Of a stretch of 39,701 nt of DNA, positions 30,955 to 38,620 are shown in pieces. The translations under genes and the position numbers were made by a program. Each line of letters begins with the position of its first letter. Position 1 is the first letter of the stretch. The notes under the pieces are model-generated. The model saw nothing but the letters and a program-made list of their open reading frames with translations. It did not search any database and was not told the DNA's origin. Source of the DNA: Thiobacillus denitrificans (GTDB lineage: Bacteria > Pseudomonadota > Gammaproteobacteria > Burkholderiales > Thiobacillaceae); the NCBI GenBank assembly GCA_002343685.1, contig DDRS01000036.1, positions 17,449 through 57,149 of the forward strand. The letters run 5' to 3'.

Positions 30955-33591
30955 ATGTCGATACTGCAGGAAATACTGGGCTGGACCAAGGGGCTGCCCA
31001 CATGGCAAAGCGATGCTGTAGCACGTCTGTTGGCGAAGCCGGCCCTCACCGCTGACGATCTGAGTGACTTGTACGCGCTACTCAAACTAGCGCATGGCAT
31101 TCCCGATCCAGAGGAGCGCAAGCCGAAGCCGCTTACAGCCGACCAGATTCCCGCGCCGGTGAAGGTCTCGACGCATGTTGAACTGCGTGCCATCAAGAAC
31201 ATGCGGCACGTCAATGCGATTGCCGAGAACCAACACCTGGCATTCGGTACTGCCGGGCTGACTGTTATTTACGGTGACAACGGCTCGGGCAAATCGGGCT
31301 ATTCGCGTGTGCTCAAGCGCGCATGCCGCGCCCGCGACCGAATGGAGGCGATCCACCCAAACGCCAACTTGCCAGCGAGCAAGGTCGCTGCTGCCGAAGC
31401 CGCTTTCGAGATTGTCGTCAATGGTGTTACGCAGGATGTGCATTGGATCAACGGCAAGGCGGCTCCTCCCGAGCTGTCGTCGTTTGCGATCTTCGACTCG
31501 CGCTGTGCTCGTGCCTACCTCGACAGTGAGGACGACTTTTCTTACGTGCCTTATGGGCTCGATGTTTTCGAGGGGCTGGCGAAGGTCTGCAAGCAGTTGA
31601 AGACCCTTATCGACACCGAGCATACGCAGTCAGCCGCCGACCTCACGGCATTCGCGCCGCTGCAGGGCGACACGCCTGTCGGCAAGCTGATTGCGACCCT
31701 GTCCGCCAAGACGACAAAGGCCCAGATCGAAGCACTGGCTACGCTGACGCCGGAAGAACTGGCTAAACATGCTGAACTGGACAAGGGCCTGAAAGAAAAC
31801 AATCCGAAGGAGAAGGCTACCCAGTTGCGCTTGCGCGCCCGTCGCATCGCCGCCATTGCGGCGAATGCGACCAATAAGGGCGCGCTGGTGGACCCAGCGG
31901 TGATTAGCAAGCTGCGAGGTCTGGCGGACAGCTATCGCACGGCACAGACTGCGGCCGTGCTCGCTGCCAAGCAGTTCAAGGAAGGCGAAAACCTGCTGCC
32001 GGGCACCGGCGGTGAGGCGTGGCGTGAACTGTTCGATGCCGCGCGGAAGTTCGCGCTCGAATCTCATCCGGACAAGGCGTTCCCCGAGCTGGGCGCGGAT
32101 GCGCCTTGTCCCTTGTGCCAGCAGCCCCTCGTCGAGGGTGCTGCGCGCATGCTGCGCTTCGAGGCATTTATCCAGCAGGAAGCGGAGAAGACCTCCCAAG
32201 CTCGCCGCACCGCGCTATACGCCGAGTACAAACCGTTTTCCGCGCACGTCTTGACGCTGAATCTCGACGATGTGACCTATGGTGAGATCGAGGCCCTTGA
32301 CCCACAGCTCGCCGTGGACACCCGAGCCTTTGAGTTGGCGCTGACTGCTCGCCAGGAAGCCATCAAGGCGGCGGTGGTCTCACACCTTTGGGACGGAACC
32401 GACCAGACCTTAGTCAGTCCAGCGCCGCCACTTCAGGCACTGGCCGACAAGCTGAATGCCGAAGCCGAGACCTTAGAGAAGGCCTCGGACGAGAAAGCGC
32501 GCGCCTCACTGCAAAAGCAATTCGGCGAACTCGATGCGCGGGTACGGTTGAGTCAGGTCAAGGATGCCGTCGCCACGGCCGTGTCCCGACTCAGCCACCA
32601 AGCCAAGCTCGTGCAGTGCCTGTCGGCCGTGAAGACGAATGCCATTTCCTTGAAGTCGTCAGAGTTGGCCGAGAAAGTCGTCTCGAAGGAACTGGCTGAA
32701 GCGCTCAACCGCGAATTCAAGTCGCTAGGTGTCGGCACACTCTGCGTATCGCTGCAGAGTCGTTCCGACAAGGGCAAGGCCTTACACAAGCTGAAGCTGG
32801 AACTGCCGCAGAGCCGCAGTCCTGGCGATATCCTGAGCGAGGGCGAACAGCGGGCCATCGCCATAGGTTCTTTTCTCGCCGAAGTCGGCTTGAGTGGCGG
32901 CAAAGGTGGCATCGTGTTTGATGATCCGGTGTCCTCGCTCGACCATCGCCGGCGCGAGCGCGTGGCGAAGCGCCTGACTGTCGAGGCAGCGCAGCGCCAG
33001 GTTATTGTGTTCACCCATGACATCTATTTCCTTTGCCTATTGGCAGAGGAAGCCAAGTCAGCGGGCGTGCCGATTGCGACGCAGAGCCTGATTCGGCGCA
33101 CCGAGGGCTTTGGTGTCGCTGATCCGGAACTGCCGTTCGAGGGCAAGAGTGCCAGTAAGCGGATCGGTGCACTGAAGGCTCAGTACCAGTTCATCACCAA
33201 GCTGCACAAGGATGGCGACGAGCAGGAGCATCGGAAGCAGACCGTTGATGCCTATTTCCGATTGCGCATGGCGTGGGAGCGCGCCGTCGAGGAAGTGTTG
33301 CTGCGTGAGGTCATCCTGCGCTTCCGCAAAGGCGTCGAAACGCAGCGCCTTGCCGGAGTGGTTGTCGAGGACGAGGACTATGCCCAAGTGAATGCCGGAA
33401 TGACGAAATGCTCGAACTACGCGCACGACAAGGCGCTTATGGGCGGTGTCGCCGTTCCCGAACCCGATGAACTGCTTGCCGACATCACGGCCCTGGAAAC
33501 CTGGCGTGCGGAGATCGAGAAGCGTAGCGGGGAGACGGCCAAGAAGCGTAAGGCTGGGCCGGCAACAGCAGTGCCTGCTCCTGCCCCGTAG
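30955..33591 (+). CDS. Rad50/RloC-like AAA ATPase with CPxC motif
   Basis: An 878-aa ABC-type ATPase. Visible motifs are Walker A (GDNGSGKSG at 107-115), a central CPLCQQPL (Cys385, Cys388) between helical arms as in zinc-hook proteins, the signature LSEGEQRA (627-634), Walker B with D-loop (GGIVFDDPVSSLDHRRR) and an H-loop (VIVFTHDIYF). The C-terminal 180 residues (YFRLRMAWERAVEEVLL... CSNYAHDKALMGG) contain an R-x3-E pair and a later His. This recalls the Arg-Glu-His set of PrrC/RloC anticodon nucleases, but the fit is loose. The protein is probably a DNA-damage or phage-sensing ATPase with an effector end. AAGGGA precedes the ATG. Confidence 0.9.
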   Translation: MSILQEILGWTKGLPTWQSDAVARLLAKPALTADDLSDLYALLKLAHGIPDPEERKPKPLTADQIPAPVKVSTHVELRAIKNMRHVNAIAENQHLAFGTAGLTVIYGDNGSGKSGYSRVLKRACRARDRMEAIHPNANLPASKVAAAEAAFEIVVNGVTQDVHWINGKAAPPELSSFAIFDSRCARAYLDSEDDFSYVPYGLDVFEGLAKVCKQLKTLIDTEHTQSAADLTAFAPLQGDTPVGKLIATLSAKTTKAQIEALATLTPEELAKHAELDKGLKENNPKEKATQLRLRARRIAAIAANATNKGALVDPAVISKLRGLADSYRTAQTAAVLAAKQFKEGENLLPGTGGEAWRELFDAARKFALESHPDKAFPELGADAPCPLCQQPLVEGAARMLRFEAFIQQEAEKTSQARRTALYAEYKPFSAHVLTLNLDDVTYGEIEALDPQLAVDTRAFELALTARQEAIKAAVVSHLWDGTDQTLVSPAPPLQALADKLNAEAETLEKASDEKARASLQKQFGELDARVRLSQVKDAVATAVSRLSHQAKLVQCLSAVKTNAISLKSSELAEKVVSKELAEALNREFKSLGVGTLCVSLQSRSDKGKALHKLKLELPQSRSPGDILSEGEQRAIAIGSFLAEVGLSGGKGGIVFDDPVSSLDHRRRERVAKRLTVEAAQRQVIVFTHDIYFLCLLAEEAKSAGVPIATQSLIRRTEGFGVADPELPFEGKSASKRIGALKAQYQFITKLHKDGDEQEHRKQTVDAYFRLRMAWERAVEEVLLREVILRFRKGVETQRLAGVVVEDEDYAQVNAGMTKCSNYAHDKALMGGVAVPEPDELLADITALETWRAEIEKRSGETAKKRKAGPATAVPAPAP

Positions 33592-33607
33592 AAAACTCGC
33601 TGCCCGG

Positions 33608-34426
33608 TCAGGCGGCTGGCGTGACGGCCTTTTCCGCGCGGTCCAGCTTTCGATGAATGAGCGACACCAGCGTCAGGATGTCGAGCGCATCCTGCTCGGA
33701 CATAGGCCAGTTGGTCTTGGGGGCGTGAGCGAGCGGGTTGCGTATGGCGCCGAAGAGGCCGACCAGCAGATTGGCAAAGCCCTTTTGTTCGCTCCTCTCG
33801 GATTCGGTGGTGAGTGGCCCAATGACCAGGACTGGGCTCTGAATCGAAAATGCTTTGTTTACCAACTCGGCACCGTCTGCGGTGAGACCTGACAGCAAAC
33901 GGATGCGCTCGGCAACGCCCTTTGTGGACTCGAATACGGCGTGGAAGTAGTTTGCGTCCAGCAGTTCGGCGCGGCAGTACTTGAGCACTTCGGCGTGGAC
34001 GTTGCGACTTTCCAATACCGCCTTCAGCCGACCAGCGCGGGCGCGGGCGGCGTCCAGTGTCGTGGCTTTGTCGGCGTGAGCGACCTTGCCATCCTCGCGC
34101 ACGCAAAAGCCGGAAAAGGCGAGCACCACGTTCAGTTCATCGCGACGCCAGTTGAAGGCGTTTGGATCGCGCGCATAGTTGACCGGGTCCATCGCGCGGT
34201 TGATCAGCATGATCAGGTGGTTGCCGAGCTGGTGTTTGTCCTGCGCTTCAGCCAGTGCGTTGAACAGGCGCTTCCACTTGGTCATGCCGGGGGAGGTATC
34301 GGCGATCTTGATTTCTTGCAGCAGCCGTTCAATCTGCGTGCCAGTCAGACCGCGCTCAGTATCGGCCAGTACGCGGCAGGCCGCTTCCAAGTGTTGCGAG
34401 TTGAAGGGCGTGATGGGTATCGTCAT
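33608..34426 (-). CDS. TIGR02391-family (Ymh-like) protein with HEPN-type RNxxxH motif
   Basis: A 272-aa protein whose C-terminal third matches TIGR02391 (FANLLVGLFGAIRNPLAHAPKTNWPMSEQDALDILTLVSLIHRKLD). RNPLAH (Arg229 to His234) is the R-x4-H catalytic pattern of HEPN RNases. The N-terminal part (ITPFNSQHLEAACRVLADTERGLTGTQIERLLQEIKIADTSPGMTKWKRLFNAL) looks like a small helical DNA- or RNA-binding module. It is the last gene of a four-gene minus-strand operon, 25 bp after the DUF3223 gene. An RNase effector of a defence unit is the likeliest reading. Confidence 0.85.
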   Translation of the reverse strand: MTIPITPFNSQHLEAACRVLADTERGLTGTQIERLLQEIKIADTSPGMTKWKRLFNALAEAQDKHQLGNHLIMLINRAMDPVNYARDPNAFNWRRDELNVVLAFSGFCVREDGKVAHADKATTLDAARARAGRLKAVLESRNVHAEVLKYCRAELLDANYFHAVFESTKGVAERIRLLSGLTADGAELVNKAFSIQSPVLVIGPLTTESERSEQKGFANLLVGLFGAIRNPLAHAPKTNWPMSEQDALDILTLVSLIHRKLDRAEKAVTPAA

Positions 34427-34451
34427 GTATGAATGCGTGACGTCGTGGGTA

Positions 34452-35201
34452 TCACGACGCGCTCAATCGGAGCGGCCGCTGCACTACGGGTCGGCGCTGA
34501 CCGGCCGCCATCGACAGATTGGCCTTGCGCTGAATAATACGCAGCATTGCCAAGTCGTGATGAAATGTTTTGAAGGCTTCGGCGACAACCAAGTCTTGGA
34601 ACACGCTCTGCGTCTGTGCGTCGGCAGGCAGTGTGACGATCCCGGTAGGAATCTCGCGGGTCCAGGTGCGCGCAGCCCGGAATGCCGCCACGATCTGGCC
34701 GAAGGTTGGCCAAGCGTGATCGAGATGGGCGTCCTCGAAGCCAATGTGGGTGCTGGTGATCTCGCAGAGCACGCGGCCTTGCTCGTCGCCGTGCTCGTTG
34801 AAGAAACGGCGCTTGGCGGCTATCAGGTCGTCCTGCACGGCTACGCGGCAGGCATCATAAAACTCGCGCGAATACCCCTTGGGTTGGCCATTCACCCCTG
34901 AGATATAGCTGAAATCGGTGGCAGTGCCGTCGGTGCGATGGACCCAGAAGGATGGCGTCGAATACCCATTGAAGTTGTTTCGGGTGCGGGTGAAGTGATC
35001 GATACCCACTCCCGTCTTGCTTGGCCCATTGGTGATGGCTTCGTCGTAGCGTTCGAGCAGCGCCACAAGGTCATCATGGTCGTTGCGATCCTCGGTCACC
35101 GCGCCATCGGCATAGCGCGCCAGCATTGCTTTGAAATGACTCAGAGCGGCTGCTTTTGTTTTCCACGTGCGTCCGTTGGACAGAATGATCGCTATCGCCA
35201 T
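34452..35201 (-). CDS. DUF3223 (DCL-like) protein with an HLDH motif
   Basis: A 249-aa protein. Residues 5-75 match DUF3223 (IILSNGRTWKTKAAALSHFKAMLARYADGAVTEDRNDHDDLVALLERY... KTGVGIDHFTRTRN). The C-terminal half has LCEITSTHIGFEDAHLDHAWPTFGQIV. The HLDHAWP block (His159, Asp161, His162) resembles the first strand of an HNH/beta-beta-alpha nuclease, though a second metal ligand pair is not obvious. It starts 12 bp after higA and is followed 25 bp later by the TIGR02391 gene. A nuclease role is inference. Confidence 0.82.
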   Translation of the reverse strand: MAIAIILSNGRTWKTKAAALSHFKAMLARYADGAVTEDRNDHDDLVALLERYDEAITNGPSKTGVGIDHFTRTRNNFNGYSTPSFWVHRTDGTATDFSYISGVNGQPKGYSREFYDACRVAVQDDLIAAKRRFFNEHGDEQGRVLCEITSTHIGFEDAHLDHAWPTFGQIVAAFRAARTWTREIPTGIVTLPADAQTQSVFQDLVVAEAFKTFHHDLAMLRIIQRKANLSMAAGQRRPVVQRPLRLSAS

Positions 35202-35213
35202 GCGACATCGGCA

Positions 35214-35546
35214 TCAACCGATGGCCAGCTTGACTGGCTTGCCGACGCGGCTGAGCATTTCCACCAGTGTGTCGATGGTGAACTTGGCCGTCTTCTTGTT
35301 CACTACGTCGGACACGCGCGGACGCGAAACCATTAGGATCTCGGCCGCTTCGGCTTGCTTCAGGTGATGCTCGGCAATCCAGGTGGACAACTCGTCCATC
35401 AACTGCTGCTTCAGCAATTGGGTGTCGTTGATCTGCTTGCGGGAGGCTGCCTGCAAGCGCTTGGCCTCGGCGGGCGCGAAGCCAAGCTCCAGGAAGAGGT
35501 TCGCTCCCGGCTTCGTCACATGGCGGATTTCGGTGTCGATCTTCAT
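35214..35546 (-). CDS. higA: HigA-like XRE antitoxin
   Basis: A 110-aa antitoxin. The C-terminal HTH is ELSTWIAEHHLKQAEAAEILMVSRPRVSDVVNKKTAKFTIDTLVEMLSRVG, the XRE type found with Gp49-like toxins; the N-terminal 40 residues would wrap the toxin. The gene overlaps the toxin gene by four bases and is second in the operon, the reverse toxin-antitoxin order usual for hig systems. It would repress from the dyad at 35901-35918. Confidence 0.9.
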   Translation of the reverse strand: MKIDTEIRHVTKPGANLFLELGFAPAEAKRLQAASRKQINDTQLLKQQLMDELSTWIAEHHLKQAEAAEILMVSRPRVSDVVNKKTAKFTIDTLVEMLSRVGKPVKLAIG

Positions 35547-35887
35547 TTCTGTGTCTTTCTCGCATTGACCACGGCGCGGTAGCGCGCCTCGGCAATACCC
35601 TTGTCCTGCTTACTGGTTGCCTGAGTCTTCTTCTGGAAGCAGTGCAGGACATATACGGCTTCCTCGAACTTGGCGACGTACATCACCCGATAGATGCCGC
35701 TGGCCTCCCGAATGCGGATTTCCTTGGCGCCGGCCCCGACATCATCGAACGGCTTCCAGTCGTCCGGTTCCAAACCAACTTGGACCTTACCCAACTGGAA
35801 ACCAGCGGAGCGACGTGGGTCGTCCGGGAATGCCAACAAGTCGTCGTAGGCGGAACCCACCCAGCGAATCTCTTTTTCGTCGCTCAT
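35543..35887 (-). CDS. higB: HigB/Gp49-like RelE-superfamily toxin
   Basis: A 114-aa toxin of the phage-derived Gp49-like/HigB group, a ribosome-dependent mRNA nuclease. Typical features are IRWVGSAYDDLLAFPDDPRRSAGFQLGKVQVGLEPDDWKPFDDVGAGAKEIRI near the start, then IYRVMYVAKFEEAVYVLHCFQKKTQATSK. These are the conserved R-V-x-Y and FxKKTxxT stretches of the family. An ATG at 35887 is taken; a GTG directly before it is equally possible. It heads the four-gene operon higB-higA-DUF3223-TIGR02391. Confidence 0.92.
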   Translation of the reverse strand: MSDEKEIRWVGSAYDDLLAFPDDPRRSAGFQLGKVQVGLEPDDWKPFDDVGAGAKEIRIREASGIYRVMYVAKFEEAVYVLHCFQKKTQATSKQDKGIAEARYRAVVNARKTQK

Positions 35888-35900
35888 CACTTCAATAATA

Positions 35901-35918
35901 TGTATAAAAGTTTATACA
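35901..35918 (-). promoter_or_regulatory. 18-bp dyad operator in the higB promoter
   Basis: TGTATAAA-AG-TTTATACA is a perfect 8-bp inverted repeat with a two-base centre, 13 bp upstream of the higB ATG. It overlaps an AT-rich promoter (TATTAT lies between dyad and gene). Size and place fit the HigA operator. Confidence 0.7.
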
Positions 35919-36000
35919 CATCGAGAACGGAAGTCAAACGCTTCACGCGGGGTACGTGTTGGGCCGGTGCTCCGGTAATCGCATCGTCCATCGTATGCTG

Positions 36001-36111
36001 TCACAGTCCTGCGCAGTACCGCGCACCCTTGAGCGCGAACGTACCATCAGCAAAAATAAGTGGGGCGACTTGGCTTGGCAGACGTGCGGTATCGAGATAG
36101 CTCTGGTTCAT
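36001..36111 (-). pseudogene. 5' stub of an AbiEii-type nucleotidyltransferase toxin
   Basis: A 36-codon frame, MNQSYLDTARLPSQVAPLIF... FALKG, then ARYCAGL and stop. The start and the FALKG end match the opening of AbiEii/MenT-type toxins (FALKGGTALNL). It starts in the four-base ATGA overlap after the AbiEi gene, the normal AbiE layout. The catalytic nucleotidyltransferase motif that should follow is gone; the sequence changes to unrelated DNA right after KG, marking a deletion or insertion junction near 36020. Confidence 0.75.
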
Positions 36112-36845
36112 GGTTTGAGCACCAGCAGCCCATCGGCCGAACGGGATACCCAAGCGCGGTCGCTGCCGGTCGGCAGTTGCGCGGCATCCAGTTTGGCGGC
36201 CCAGGGCAGGGCGAGTTCGCGTCCGAGTTGCAGGCACAGACGCACTGTCTTTACGCTGGTGCAGCGCTGCAGCAACTCACGCAGCACATCGGCGCGCAGG
36301 CTATAGGTGCTCTCGGCGAGTTCGCGTGCCTCCTGCAGCGGCTGACGCACGCCCACCTCGCTGAGCACTTCCAGCAGCGCTCGCTCTGGTGTCGAGACCC
36401 GAGGCGCGCCGTCGCGCTTCTCGAACGGTCCGGCATGAAGCGGATCGTTTGGCGGCTCGTCGAACAGGCGCTTGCGGTGGTACTCCGCCGGGAAGCGTTC
36501 AGTGAACCAGCCGGGGAGGCGGACGGTTGTCCAGCCGTAAAGGTGCAGAACGGACCGCTGCGACAGGTACTGCCTCACACCGTACCAGTCGAGGGCAGAC
36601 TTGCCGCCGACATGCAGGCCTTCGACGGAGCGCAGCAATAGGACCAGACAGGCATGGAGATCCAGCGTATCGTTGGGGCGACGGTACACCCCGCGCGCCA
36701 AGCGGGAGAGCCACCCAGCACGCGCATAGTGGACGGCTAGGTCGGCGGAGATGCCCAATGCCGCCAGGTCTTCCGACGTCAAGGGAGTTCCCGGTGCCCA
36801 CTGCCGGTAGAGGGAATTTAGCTTAGTTCTTTCAGTCGTAGCCAT
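36108..36845 (-). CDS. abiEi: AbiEi-type antitoxin/repressor
   Basis: A 245-aa type IV antitoxin of the AbiEi family. The N-terminal winged helix (PGTPLTSEDLAALGISADLAVHYARAGWLSRLARGVYRRPNDTLDL) is complete, followed by the AbiEi C-terminal domain (HVGGKSALDWYGVRQYLSQRSVLHLYG... RVSTPERALLEVLSEVG). It would repress its own promoter through the two inverted repeats and neutralise an AbiEii toxin. The partner toxin is truncated, so this is an orphan antitoxin that might still protect against a related toxin. The ATG lies at the centre of the proximal operator; no ribosome-binding site is visible. Confidence 0.88.
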   Translation of the reverse strand: MATTERTKLNSLYRQWAPGTPLTSEDLAALGISADLAVHYARAGWLSRLARGVYRRPNDTLDLHACLVLLLRSVEGLHVGGKSALDWYGVRQYLSQRSVLHLYGWTTVRLPGWFTERFPAEYHRKRLFDEPPNDPLHAGPFEKRDGAPRVSTPERALLEVLSEVGVRQPLQEARELAESTYSLRADVLRELLQRCTSVKTVRLCLQLGRELALPWAAKLDAAQLPTGSDRAWVSRSADGLLVLKP

Positions 36846-36853
36846 GCTACGAC
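36835..36853 (-). promoter_or_regulatory. proximal AbiEi operator
   Basis: GTCGTAG-CCATG-CTACGAC is a perfect 7-bp inverted repeat centred on the abiEi start codon. On the minus strand TTGGCA, 17 bp, TAAATG and seven bases lead to the ATG, a possible promoter giving a leaderless message that the operator would block. Confidence 0.65.
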
Positions 36854-36900
36854 ATTTACCATTATTTTAAGTGGCTGCCAAGTTTTGTTCGGATGCATTG

Positions 36901-36919
36901 GTCGTAGTTGTGCTACGAT
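36901..36919 (-). promoter_or_regulatory. distal AbiEi operator
   Basis: GTCGTAG-TTGTG-CTACGAT repeats the proximal site with one mismatch and the same 5-bp centre, 66 bp away (about six helical turns). Paired inverted repeats upstream of abiEi are known to be bound by AbiEi. Confidence 0.65.
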
Positions 36920-37155
36920 AACAGCAAATAATCCAAAGTTTCAGGCTTGCTGGTTCGCAGCGATAGTTGACGATTGATGGGCTGGAATAGCCGCCCGTCA
37001 AATCGAGTCCATCTCCAGCGCCGGCAAAAGAGCCCGTTTTATGACGGTATAAATGACGGTAAAGTGTGATGACGAAGCCAAATAAATCGAGTGTTCATGC
37101 GGGTTTCCGGCCACTGGAAACAATTGAGTGGGAGTAACGTTCTTGAGCCGTTGGG
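36920..37155. other. gap at the possible right edge of the mobile element
   Basis: No gene, tRNA or integrase is visible. Base composition changes from AT-rich next to the AbiE promoter back to GC-rich, so the cargo probably ends here. No recognisable attachment site is seen. Confidence 0.35.
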
Positions 37156-37355
37156 CGAGGGCCCCCGCGCAACGGGGATCGACCCTGCGAAAAGGGCGTG
37201 CCCGCGACGCTCGGTTTTTTGTTTTGCGAAGAGCTTCCAGAGCGGGCGTGCCCTGCGCATTTGACGAAGGGCCCCGCAACGCAGGGATCGACCCGGCGAG
37301 GAAGGCTGCCCGCGACGCGCTAACCGTCGCCATTCGACACGCTTTCAGAGCGGAC
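37156..37355. repeat. two degenerate direct repeats of about 90 bp
   Basis: A unit of the form CGA-GGGCCCC...GGGATCGACCC...GCCCGCGACG...CAGAGCGG occurs at about 37156-37246 and 37266-37355 (period 110 bp). A third short echo (CGAGCCCCGCAACCC) lies just before the flavoprotein ATG. The units match in blocks separated by diverged stretches. It may be a dispersed chromosomal repeat family. Confidence 0.6.
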
Positions 37356-37375
37356 CCTTTCGAGCCCCGCAACCC

Positions 37376-38620
37376 ATGTCAAATGTCGCTGTAATTGGTG
37401 GCGGCCCCGCCGGCCTGATGGCGGCCGAGATCCTTTCACAGGGCGGCGTGCAGGTCGACCTCTACGACGCCATGCCATCATTCGGCCGCAAATTCCTGCT
37501 GGCCGGCGTGGGCGGCATGAACATCACCCATTCCGAACCATTCGACGCGTTCCAGTCGCGCTACGGCGCGCGTGCGGCTGACATCCAGCCGCTGCTCGGA
37601 GTCTTTTCCCCTGCAATGCTACGTGAGTGGATCCACGGATTGGGGGTCGAGACCTTTGTCGGCTCGTCAGGCCGCGTTTTTCCCAAGGACATGAAGGCCG
37701 CGCCGCTATTGCGTGCATGGCTGCATCGCTTGCGCGAATCGGGGGTGCGTTTCCATGTGCGCCATCGCTGGCTGGGCTGGGTCAACGATGGTGCACTGCG
37801 TTTCGCAAGCCCACAGGGTGAGCTGAACGTATGCGCCAACGCGGTGGTGCTGGCGCTCGGCGGCGGCAGTTGGGCGAAGCTGGGATCGGATGGCGCGTGG
37901 GTGCCGCTGCTGGAGCAGCGCGGGGTCGACATTGCCCCCTTGCTGCCGTCGAACTGCGGTTTCGACGTGGCGGGCGGCTGGAGCGAACATTTGCGTAGCC
38001 GTTTCGCCGGCCAGCCGCTGAAAACCGTGGCATTGCGCTTTAGCGATGCGGCCGGCCATGTACATCAGCGTACGGGCGAACTGATGCTGTCCGACACCGG
38101 CGTCGAAGGCAGCCTGGTCTATGCCCTGTCGGCGCCGCTACGCGACACGATTGCCCTGCAAGGACTAGCCACACTCGAACTCGATCTGACGCCCGACAAG
38201 CCGCACGAGCGGGTCATCGCCGAAGTCGCCCACCCACGCGGCGCACGTTCACTGTCCAGTCACCTGCAAAGTCGCGCTGGCATCAAGGGTGTGAAAATGG
38301 CGCTGCTGCGCGAAATCCTGTCGGCCGAGCAACTGAACGACCCGGTGAAGCTCGCCCACGCGATAAAATCGCTGCCGCTTACGCTTAGCGTACCACGCCC
38401 GCTCGACGAGGCGATCAGCAGTGCGGGCGGCGTGCGCTTTGAGGCGCTCGACGACACGCTGATGCTGCGCAAGCTGCCCGGTGTGTTCTGCGCGGGCGAG
38501 ATGCTCGACTGGGAAGCGCCCACCGGCGGCTATCTGCTGACCGCCTGTTTGGCCAGCGGCCGCGTGGCGGGGCAGGGCGCTTTGCATTACTTACGTACAC
38601 ACCATGCTGCGACTGACTGA
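37376..38620 (+). CDS. TIGR03862/HI0933-type flavoprotein
   Basis: A 414-aa FAD-binding protein of the COG2081 group (TIGR03862). It opens with an ADP-binding Rossmann motif (VAVIGGGPAGLMAAEILSQGG), continues GRKFLLAGVGGMNITHSEP, the family signature, and ends with the second FAD box VFCAGEMLDWEAPTGGYLLTACLASGRVAG. The biochemical reaction is unknown for most members. There is no signal peptide, so it is cytoplasmic. It overlaps the next flavoprotein gene by 17 bp, suggesting an operon. The ribosome-binding site is weak. It probably belongs to the host chromosome. Confidence 0.92.
   Translation: MSNVAVIGGGPAGLMAAEILSQGGVQVDLYDAMPSFGRKFLLAGVGGMNITHSEPFDAFQSRYGARAADIQPLLGVFSPAMLREWIHGLGVETFVGSSGRVFPKDMKAAPLLRAWLHRLRESGVRFHVRHRWLGWVNDGALRFASPQGELNVCANAVVLALGGGSWAKLGSDGAWVPLLEQRGVDIAPLLPSNCGFDVAGGWSEHLRSRFAGQPLKTVALRFSDAAGHVHQRTGELMLSDTGVEGSLVYALSAPLRDTIALQGLATLELDLTPDKPHERVIAEVAHPRGARSLSSHLQSRAGIKGVKMALLREILSAEQLNDPVKLAHAIKSLPLTLSVPRPLDEAISSAGGVRFEALDDTLMLRKLPGVFCAGEMLDWEAPTGGYLLTACLASGRVAGQGALHYLRTHHAATD

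Noticed and set aside
36998..37372. 124-codon minus-strand frame over the direct repeats
   Set aside because: Its internal similarity comes from the DNA repeats; composition and lack of a start signal argue against a gene.
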